The notes under the pieces: generated by a model | What the model was told of the DNA's origin: nothing | The model's input: only the letters and a program-made list of their open reading frames with translations | Databases searched by the model: none | Assembly: GCA_021800255.1 (NCBI GenBank) | Contig: JAJYZC010000036.1 | Span: 1-36,569, forward strand | DNA: 36,569 nucleotides | Direction of reading: 5' to 3' | From: Acidobacteriota bacterium | Lineage (GTDB): Bacteria; Acidobacteriota; Terriglobia; Terriglobales; Acidobacteriaceae | In this document: positions 27,742 to 34,818 of the stretch, in pieces | Numbering within the stretch: position 1 is the first letter of the stretch | Layout of the letters: the number at the start of each line of letters is the position of its first letter | Position numbers and translations under genes: made by a program

Positions 27742-29409
27742 ATGGAACGTACCCCCGGCAACGTCATCCGCTGGCTGTTCGACTCCCGCCACGGCGCGCC
27801 GGGCCGGCTGGTTCCGCGCTGGATATTTCTCCGCGCCCTGGCCCTCATCTATCTCTCCGCCTTCTACTCGCTTCTGTTCCAGATCAACGGCCTCATCGGT
27901 CCCGAAGGCGTCCTGCCCGCCCGCGACTATCTGGCCGCTGTCGCGCAGTCGCTGGGCATGGCTCGCTATTGGTATGCGCCCTCGCTCTTCTGGTTTTCGT
28001 CCGGCTCGGCCATGCTCCTGGCCGTCACCTGGCTGGGTCTGGCCGCCTCCGTTGCCGCCTTCTTCAACCTCTGGCCGCGCCTCAGCTTCTTCATCTGTTT
28101 TGTCAGCTATCTCTCCTTCGTTACGGCTACCAACGTCTTTTCGCAATATCAATCCGACGGCATGCTCCTGGCGGCCGGCTTTCTCGTCCTGTTTTTCGCG
28201 CCTGGCGGGATCAGGCCCGGCTGGGGCGCGCACCATCCGCCCTCCCGCGCAGCCCTTTTCCTCTTGCAATGGGAGTGGTTCCGCATCTACTTCGAGTCAG
28301 GCATGGTCAAGCTGGCCAGCGGCGACCCCGAGTGGCGTCACTTGACCGCCATGGACCAGTACTACCAAAACGGTCCCTTGCCCACCTGGATCGGCTGGTA
28401 CGTTCAGCATCTTCCTCACTGGTTCCAGGTGGCCACAGCCGGCGCCACGCTGGCGATGGAGCTGGGCCTGGTCTTCATGCTCTTCTTTCCCCGGCGCGTG
28501 CGCCTCATCTGCTTCTTCATCGTCACGCCTTGGGAGATCGGCGTCATCCTCACCGCCAACTACACCTTCCTCAACTACCTCGTCCTCTCCCTCGGCTTCC
28601 TGCTCCTCGACGACAAGTTCCTGCTCCGCTTCGTCCCCGCGCGCTTTCGCCCCCACGAGCCGGAAAAAATCGAGCCCCTCGCATTCCGCGAAGAGCCGTC
28701 CCTCTCCATCCTGGCCGCGCCTGAACCCGCTCCCGTCTTCCCCGCCGCCATGCCCCCGCGTACTACGCTTCTACGCCGGCTCTCGAACCACTTCTCTGCC
28801 CTGCGCCTGGCTGTTGCCGTGGTCCTCCTCACCTGGATCGCCTACGCCACCACCGCCGAACTCCTGGCCATTCCTTTCCGCAGCATTCCCCTGCCCGCCG
28901 CGCCCATCACCGCCCTCGAGCCCTTTCGCATCGCCAATCAGTACGGCCTCTTCGCTGTGATGACCCGGGGCCGCTACGAGATCGAATTCCAAGGATCCGA
29001 CGACGGCCAGCATTGGACCGCCTATCCCTTCCGCTACAAGCCCCAGGCGCTCAATCAGGCCCCCGGCATCTACGCCCCCTACCAGCCGCGCTTCGACTGG
29101 AACTTATGGTTCGCTTCGCTCGGCGACTGGCAGCAAAACCAGATCGTTCCCCTCACCGAAGAGCGTCTCCTCGTCAACGATCCCGCCGTACTCTCGCTCT
29201 TTCGCTCCAATCCCTTTCCCAACCTGCCGCCCCGCTATGTTCGCGCTGTCCTCTGGCAGTATTGGTTCACTTCCCTGGCTGAAAAACGCCGCACCGGCGA
29301 CTGGTGGCGCCGTGAGCTTTTGGGCCTCTACGCCCCCGTGCTTACCCTCACTCCCGACGGCCGTTTCGCCGCCGTCGAAATGCCCAGCGAGCTTCCGCCC
29401 CACGACTGA
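27742..29409 (+). CDS. Lipase maturation factor family membrane protein
   Basis: The 555-residue product has several membrane segments in its first 310 residues and family motifs: FLRALALIYLSAFYSLLFQI, INGLIGPEGVLPA, SQYQSDGMLLAAGFLVLFF, WEWFRIYFESGMVKLASGDP, EWRHLTAMDQYYQNGPLPTW, and later FEFRIANQYGLF-like PFRIANQYGLFAVMTRGRYE and PRFDWNLWFASLG. This is the LMF1 family, named for a vertebrate ER protein that aids lipase folding. The bacterial role is unestablished; a membrane chaperone for secreted enzymes is only a suggestion. It begins 54 bases after the CE15 gene, so co-transcription is possible. A Pro-rich variable linker occupies about residues 300-345. Confidence 0.9.
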   Translation: MERTPGNVIRWLFDSRHGAPGRLVPRWIFLRALALIYLSAFYSLLFQINGLIGPEGVLPARDYLAAVAQSLGMARYWYAPSLFWFSSGSAMLLAVTWLGLAASVAAFFNLWPRLSFFICFVSYLSFVTATNVFSQYQSDGMLLAAGFLVLFFAPGGIRPGWGAHHPPSRAALFLLQWEWFRIYFESGMVKLASGDPEWRHLTAMDQYYQNGPLPTWIGWYVQHLPHWFQVATAGATLAMELGLVFMLFFPRRVRLICFFIVTPWEIGVILTANYTFLNYLVLSLGFLLLDDKFLLRFVPARFRPHEPEKIEPLAFREEPSLSILAAPEPAPVFPAAMPPRTTLLRRLSNHFSALRLAVAVVLLTWIAYATTAELLAIPFRSIPLPAAPITALEPFRIANQYGLFAVMTRGRYEIEFQGSDDGQHWTAYPFRYKPQALNQAPGIYAPYQPRFDWNLWFASLGDWQQNQIVPLTEERLLVNDPAVLSLFRSNPFPNLPPRYVRAVLWQYWFTSLAEKRRTGDWWRRELLGLYAPVLTLTPDGRFAAVEMPSELPPHD

Positions 29410-29507
29410 GGAGAGAGCAGCAAGCCGGCGAGTCCGCAGCTCAACCGGCCGGGCGGCCAACAGAGTTGCGAACCGGGTGAGGACAGATCGGATCGAATTT
29501 TTGGAGG

Positions 29508-30842
29508 CTAGGAAAGAATCACTCGCTTCGCCTTTTTGCCTAAGCGAATCTGAAGCTGAACTTCGCTGCCCTTGCCGGGCGAAGAGAAATCAGAACTCTC
29601 AAGCGGTCTCGTTGCCTTGCTCCATACCTCATCGTTGATGCGAACCGCACCTTCCTTCAACTTGCGCTGGGCCTCGGCATTTGAGCTCGTCAGCCCCGAC
29701 TCGGTTAGGAGCTTGGCGACCTTTAACAACTGAGAGGAACCAGCGGCCGCTTGAAAGTCCGTTGGTGAAGTTTCCGAGCGCATCTGTTCGCGCTCTGAAA
29801 CACTCTCCGAAAGAAAGTCTCTCAGCGAAAGGTGAACCTCGTCTACGTCCTCTGAGAACTCTCTCTGCTGAAACATCCTTGCCCAGTTCTCGTCCGCGCC
29901 CTGCGCCGCCGCCTCGCCGTGGAACCCGCTCACAATCATCCGCGCCAGCCGCTTCTTGATTTCCATGGGGTGCGCACGACCGGCAGCCACGCCGGCTTTC
30001 AACGCCTCAACCTCCGACCCGCGCAGATCGGTCAGCAGGAGAAAATACTTCCACATCAGCTCATCGCTGATGCTCATCAGCTTGCCGTACATCTCCCCCG
30101 GCGGCTCGTTGATCCCAATCGCGTTGCCCAGCGACTTCGACATCTTTTGCACGCCGTCCAGCCCTTCCAGGATCGGCGTCATGAGCACGATCTGCGGCTT
30201 CTGGCCGTAGTGCCGCTGCAGCTCGCGCCCGCACAGCAGATTGAATTTCTGATCGGTTCCGCCCAGTTCCACGTCGCACTGGAGCGCCACCGAGTCGTAG
30301 CCCTGCATCACCGGATATAGCATCTCGTGCAGCCCGATGGGCTGCTCGGCCTGGAACCGCTGGTGAAACTCGTCGCGCTCCAGCATCTGCGAGACCGTAA
30401 AGTGCGCCGTCAGCCGCACCGTGGCCTCGTAGTCGAGCTTGCCCAGCCACTCGGAGTTGAATCGCACTTCCGTGGCCTGTCCATCGAGGATTTTGAAAAC
30501 CTGCTCGGTGTAGGTCTTGGCGAACGCTTCAATTTGCTCGCGGCTCAGCGGTTTGCGCGTGGCGTTTTTGCCGGTGGGGTCGCCGATCAGCGCGGTGAAG
30601 TCGCCCACCAGGAAGATGAGCTGGTGGCCTAATTGCTGGAAGTGCCGCAATTTGCGCAATAGCACGGTGTGGCCCAGGTGCAGGTCGGGCGCCGTGGGGT
30701 CGAAGCCGGCCTTCACCCGCAGCGGCCGCCCGGTCTTGCGGCTCTCTTCGAGGCGCTCGCGCAGGTCGCCTACGCGGATAATCTCCGCCGCGCCCTTCTC
30801 CAGCAGATCCAATTGCTCATCAACGGGTTTGAACGTGCTCAT
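29508..30842 (-). CDS. tyrS: Tyrosyl-tRNA synthetase with C-terminal linker insertion
   Basis: The 444-residue class I synthetase charges tRNA-Tyr. Seen: [20 protein letters not shown] with the HIGH-type motif HLGH (55-58), [20 protein letters not shown] with KMSKS (233-237), and a C-terminal S4-like RNA-binding domain ([20 protein letters not shown] and following). Between [10 protein letters not shown] and LLKVAKLL, residues 340-371 form a Ser/Glu-rich insertion ([20 protein letters not shown]) not found in ordinary homologues, and its DNA is partly palindromic (29771-29800). The gene is divergent from era and convergent with the LMF-like gene. Confidence 0.95.
   Translation of the reverse strand: MSTFKPVDEQLDLLEKGAAEIIRVGDLRERLEESRKTGRPLRVKAGFDPTAPDLHLGHTVLLRKLRHFQQLGHQLIFLVGDFTALIGDPTGKNATRKPLSREQIEAFAKTYTEQVFKILDGQATEVRFNSEWLGKLDYEATVRLTAHFTVSQMLERDEFHQRFQAEQPIGLHEMLYPVMQGYDSVALQCDVELGGTDQKFNLLCGRELQRHYGQKPQIVLMTPILEGLDGVQKMSKSLGNAIGINEPPGEMYGKLMSISDELMWKYFLLLTDLRGSEVEALKAGVAAGRAHPMEIKKRLARMIVSGFHGEAAAQGADENWARMFQQREFSEDVDEVHLSLRDFLSESVSEREQMRSETSPTDFQAAAGSSQLLKVAKLLTESGLTSSNAEAQRKLKEGAVRINDEVWSKATRPLESSDFSSPGKGSEVQLQIRLGKKAKRVILS
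29771..29800. repeat. Palindrome inside the tyrS insertion
   Basis: Bases 29771-29781 pair with 29790-29800 (10 of 11) around an 8-nt loop. It lies exactly in the segment that encodes the non-canonical TyrS linker, next to further CTCTGAAA/CTCCGAAA-like echoes. Confidence 0.6.
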
Positions 30843-31104
30843 CGGTGTTTTCAGTATAAAATCCGTGGCTTTAGCGTTGGGAAGGGCTACAGCGATTGCA
30901 GAATAGCTGTACCCGGAAGGCGCACTGCCGAGTGGCGTTTTTCCTCAAGAAAATGCCCCTCGCACAAACCGCAAAACGACACATAAATGCTGGAACCACG
31001 CCAGGGCCTGTTATCACCACCTGGGGTGGATGATCGGGCAAGCGATACCGCCCGAGCCGGCCAGCGCACATCCGCGATAATAGGAGGCTGGAGCAGGAGA
31101 CCGC

Positions 31105-32154
31105 GTGAAATCTGGATTTGTCGCCATCCTCGGCCGGCCGAACGTGGGCAAGAGCACACTGCTCAATGCCCTGACCGGCGAAAAAGTAGCGATTGTGACC
31201 GCCAAGCCGCAGACCACGCGCAACCGGATCATCGGGGTGGTCGAGGTCCCGGCGCGCAAGGGCGTCCATCCCGCCGCGCAGATCGTCTTTGTGGATACGC
31301 CCGGCGTGCACAGGCCCGCCTCGCAGCTTGACCGGCGCATGTTGCAGGAGATCCACGAGGCGCTGGAGACGCGGGACCTGGTGCTGGTGCTCGTGGACGC
31401 CACGCGCAAGGTGGGGCTTGAGCCCTTCCAGGTCCGAGAATCCGAACCTGGGGCGCCCGCACCCAATGCACCAAGGGGAAAAAGCGCGGGAGCACCAAGC
31501 GAGGACGAGTTTCTGTTCAGCCTGGTGCGCAAGCTGGACTGCCCCGTGTTTTTGGTGCTGACCAAGATCGACCTGGTGCGCAAGGAGGAACTGCTTCCGC
31601 TCATCGAGAACCTCAGCCGCCAGTACAACTTTGCCGAAGTGATTCCGTTGAGCGCACGCAAGCGCGACGGGCTGGACGTGCTGGTGCGCAAGATCGTGGA
31701 AGCGCTGCCCAGGGGCGAACGCTACTATCCCAAGGACCAGTACACCGACCAGCCGCTGCGGTTCATGGCCGCCGAGCTGATCCGGGAGAGCATTTTGATC
31801 GAGACCGGCGAAGAGGTTCCCTACGCTGCGGCGGTGGTGATTGAGGAATTCGAAGAACCCCAGCCGTTGCCGCCCGCCAAAGGTAAAAGCCCGCAGGGCC
31901 TGACGCGGATTGCCGCGGCGATCTATTGCGAGCGCGAGGGGCAGAAGGCAATTTTGATCGGCAAGGGCGGCGCGAAGCTGAAGGCAATCGGGACGGGCGC
32001 GCGACGCAAAATCGAGTCGCTCGTGGGGACGCGTGTGTATCTGGAGTTGCACGTGATCGTCGAGCCGGGCTGGCGGGAGTCGAGGGGCTTTGTGGAATCG
32101 CTGGACTGGCGCAGGCAGTTGGAGAAGCTGGCCACGGACGAAGAGTCCGGCTGA
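31105..32154 (+). CDS. era: GTPase Era with internal repeat-derived insertion
   Basis: Era is an essential GTPase for 16S rRNA and 30S subunit maturation. The 349-residue product shows G1 GRPNVGKST (10-18), G2 TTRNRI, G3 VDTPGVH (63-69) and G4 LTKIDLV (152-158), then the KH domain (KAILIGKGGAKLKAIGTGAR). The start is GTG 31105, with AGGAG at 31095-31099. Normal Era is about 300 residues; the excess is at about 105-136 between DATRKVGLEP and LVRKLDCPVF. Within that insertion, bases 31426-31460 match the intergenic palindrome at 15271-15305. All G motifs are intact, so function is likely preserved. Confidence 0.95.
   Translation: MKSGFVAILGRPNVGKSTLLNALTGEKVAIVTAKPQTTRNRIIGVVEVPARKGVHPAAQIVFVDTPGVHRPASQLDRRMLQEIHEALETRDLVLVLVDATRKVGLEPFQVRESEPGAPAPNAPRGKSAGAPSEDEFLFSLVRKLDCPVFLVLTKIDLVRKEELLPLIENLSRQYNFAEVIPLSARKRDGLDVLVRKIVEALPRGERYYPKDQYTDQPLRFMAAELIRESILIETGEEVPYAAAVVIEEFEEPQPLPPAKGKSPQGLTRIAAAIYCEREGQKAILIGKGGAKLKAIGTGARRKIESLVGTRVYLELHVIVEPGWRESRGFVESLDWRRQLEKLATDEESG
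31426..31460. repeat. Dispersed palindromic repeat embedded in era
   Basis: This 35-bp segment matches the reverse complement of 15271-15305 at 27 positions and keeps the hairpin arms CCAGGT (31428-31433) and ACCTGG (31446-31451). It encodes residues 108-119 of Era, inside the family-atypical insertion. Confidence 0.7.
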
Positions 32155-32344
32155 CTCACAGAGGCCATTTTTCCTCGGACTGGACCGCTCCGCGGGCACG
32201 CCGCTCTCGCCCTCACGGATAGGGTTGGCCTGTAAGTTCAATTCTGCCGATTGCCGCCGCGGTGCTGTCATCGCGCCGTGCGGCGCAGATTCTCCCCCAT
32301 ACGCTATAGTTTTGCGCAAGGGAATTCAGAAAGGACCGTGGCGC

Positions 32345-34249
32345 ATGAGACTGGACCGCCGGAGATTTGTGAACGCTTGCACGGCTGCGGGGATGGCATC
32401 GCCGCTGCTGCCGGGAATTCTGTACACGCTGGCCGCGCAGGCGCAAGAAGCTGCGGGAGCGGGCCAGGCAGCCGGGCTGGCAAAGATTACGCCGGAGATG
32501 ATCGACCGGGCCGCGGAGCTGGCCGGAGTGGGGCCGTTCACCGCCGCGCAGAAGCAGAGGATGCTCGACGGCCTGAACCAGCAGCGCGGGGCCTACGCGG
32601 AGATACGCGCGCTTCATTTGCCCAACTCCGTACCGCCAGCCTACGTGTTTCATCCTCAGCCCGCAGCCAAGGCAGGCGGCGGGCCGAACTGCGAATCAGC
32701 GGCTGGGCCGGCGGCAAAGGCGACGGCCGCCGCAAGCTTTGTGGGCGGCGCTGCGGCCGCGTCTCCGCGCCTTGAAGATCTGGCCTTCGCCACCATCGGC
32801 GAGCTTGCGCCGCTCGTGCGCGAGCGCAAGATTACGTCGTTGGCGCTCACGCAGATGTACATTGCCCGGCTGAAGCGCTACGACCCGCTGCTGCACTTCG
32901 TGATCACGCTGACGGAAGAGCGGGCGATTGCGCAGGCCAGGGCAGCCGACGCGGAGATTGCCGCAGGCCACTATCGTGGGCCGCTGCACGGCATTCCGTG
33001 GGGCGCGAAGGACCTTTTGGCCGTGAAGGGCTACCCGACGACTTGGGGCGCGGGAGGGTTCGAGCAGCAGAGCTTCGACTATGATGCGACCGTGGTCCAG
33101 CGCCTGGACGCGGCAGGCGCGGTGCTGGTGGCCAAGCTCACCCTTGGCGCGCTGGCCATGGGCGACAAGTGGTTTGGCGGGCGCACACGCAATCCGTGGA
33201 ACCCGGCGCAGGGGTCGAGCGGCTCATCGGCCGGACCGGCCAGCGCGGTGGCCGCTGGATGCGTGGGCTTTGCCATCGGCTCGGAGACGCTGGGATCGAT
33301 CTCGTCGCCCTCGACGCGCTGCGGCTGCACCGGGCTGCGGCCCAGCTTCGGGCTGGTCCCGCGCACCGGCGCGATGGCGCTGAGTTGGACGATGGATAAG
33401 CTCGGTCCCATCTGCCGCTCGGTGGATGACTGTGCGCTGGTGCTTGCAGCTATCGCCGGGCCGGACGGCAAGGACCCTTCGGCGGCCAGCGTGGATTTTC
33501 ACTGGAACCCGGACTTCGATTGGCGCACGCTGCGCGCCGGCTATTTGAAAAACCAATTCGAGCCGCCGGCGCCGCTGAAACCCGCCCAGCCAGCGCCCCA
33601 GGAAACCGGCGCGGAGAAAAAGAAGCGCGAGGAGGCGCGCGCCGCTGCGGAGGCTGCACACGCACGGCGCGTTTACGACCGCCGTTATGCCCTGGCCGCG
33701 CTCGCTAAGCTGCGCTCGATGGGCGTGAATTTGATGCCGGTGGAGCTGCCCAAACTGCCGTGGGACGCGATGACGCCGCTGTTGACCGCCGAGGCCGCCG
33801 CAGCCTTCGACGAGCTGACCATGACCGGCCGCGACCGGCTGCTGACCGAACAGGGACCTGACGACTGGCCCAACCAGTTCCGCATCGCGCGCTTCTACCC
33901 GGCGGTCGAGTACATCCAGGCCAATCGCGCGCGGACGCTGGGCGTCGAGCAGATTGCGGCGCTCTTCCGGCAGGTGGAGATCATCGTGACGCCCACCACC
34001 GGCGAGCAGCTCATCGCCACCAACCTGAGCGGCAGCCCGGCGCTGATTTTGCCCAACGGATTGCGCGGCCCGGACGCGCCCCCGCCGCCCAAGATCGATA
34101 CCGGCGAGAGCGACGACATTGGAGGGCCGGGAACGCCGGTCTCGCTAACGTTTCTGGCCGGACTCTACCAGGATGCGAAGCTGGCCGCTTTTGCCCGCGC
34201 CTATCAGCAAGCAACTGGGTTCGAGAAGCTGCACCCCAAGCTGGCGTGA
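32345..34249 (+). CDS. Exported amidase-signature enzyme
   Basis: The 634-residue product starts with a Tat-like leader (RLDRRRFVNACTAAGMASPL, then LPGILYTLAAQAQ). The amidase-signature domain starts near residue 140 (FATIGELAPLVRERKITSLA). The catalytic Ser-cisSer-Lys set is visible as PWGAKDLLAVKG (lysine about 221), QGSSGSSAGPASAVAAG (about 290-305) and GSETLGSISSPS (about 311-322). It would hydrolyse an amide bond outside the cytoplasm; the substrate is unknown, and related proteins are often annotated as amidase or glutamyl-amidotransferase A-like. ATG 32345 has AAAGGA 9 bases upstream. A charged Pro/Lys/Ala segment at about 415-442 (AEKKKREEARAAAEAAHARR) is a family-atypical linker. No gatB or gatC partner is present. 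Confidence 0.92.
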   Translation: MRLDRRRFVNACTAAGMASPLLPGILYTLAAQAQEAAGAGQAAGLAKITPEMIDRAAELAGVGPFTAAQKQRMLDGLNQQRGAYAEIRALHLPNSVPPAYVFHPQPAAKAGGGPNCESAAGPAAKATAAASFVGGAAAASPRLEDLAFATIGELAPLVRERKITSLALTQMYIARLKRYDPLLHFVITLTEERAIAQARAADAEIAAGHYRGPLHGIPWGAKDLLAVKGYPTTWGAGGFEQQSFDYDATVVQRLDAAGAVLVAKLTLGALAMGDKWFGGRTRNPWNPAQGSSGSSAGPASAVAAGCVGFAIGSETLGSISSPSTRCGCTGLRPSFGLVPRTGAMALSWTMDKLGPICRSVDDCALVLAAIAGPDGKDPSAASVDFHWNPDFDWRTLRAGYLKNQFEPPAPLKPAQPAPQETGAEKKKREEARAAAEAAHARRVYDRRYALAALAKLRSMGVNLMPVELPKLPWDAMTPLLTAEAAAAFDELTMTGRDRLLTEQGPDDWPNQFRIARFYPAVEYIQANRARTLGVEQIAALFRQVEIIVTPTTGEQLIATNLSGSPALILPNGLRGPDAPPPPKIDTGESDDIGGPGTPVSLTFLAGLYQDAKLAAFARAYQQATGFEKLHPKLA

Positions 34250-34818
34250 TTGAGAACGAATCGGCCCTGCCACTCGCAGAAAATTGCCTTTGCGGCCGAT
34301 GATCCAATGTTGAGAGCCGCCCCGCACGCTTCGCTCGCTTCTCCCGGCCATTTCCATTCACTGCACACCGCGGCGTGGTCAGGCTGACGGCATGTTGCTC
34401 GCTGGAACCGAAGAAGAGATCGAAAAAGGACATGAAACTAATTAGTTTATTATGAATAATTTGACACGTTCGAGCGGAAGTGATTCAAGCCCCCGGCCTA
34501 CTGATTATCAATCACAAAAGCCAGCTTATCTGTTCACCGAATCAGAGCCGTACCTGCGCTTTCCCAAAAGTAACGTCGAGCGCGGACGGCGAGACGGCAC
34601 TTTCGTAATTTATAATTATGGTTATCTTTGTTCAAATAATGGTTACTATCGTACGGGAGCGGGTTGCCTGGCAGGCATTCGCTGGTTGACGCTCGCGTCC
34701 AAGGTTCCCCTCTCCCTGGGCGAACCAACTTTCTTCGTTCAGGGTGGAAGAACCCTGCGAGCTCATATCCCCGGCAACCTCTCAATTGAGATTGGGCGGA
34801 AAGGCGGGTGGTTTCTCA
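34250..34818. other. Intergenic region, AT-rich, no gene called
   Basis: This 569-base stretch includes AT-rich sequence at about 34430-34640. TATAAT occurs at 34611-34616 and TTGACA at 34461-34466, but neither has a correctly spaced partner. An open frame from 34452 runs into the next gene in another frame; its sequence has no recognisable domain. Confidence 0.5.

Noticed and set aside
30871-32319. 482-residue open frame antisense to era
   Set aside because: It overlaps era entirely; the product is His/Arg-rich with no domain.
34668-34682. Sigma-54-like promoter (TGGCAGG...GCT)
   Set aside because: The spacing between the GG and GC elements is one base too short for a sigma-54 promoter.
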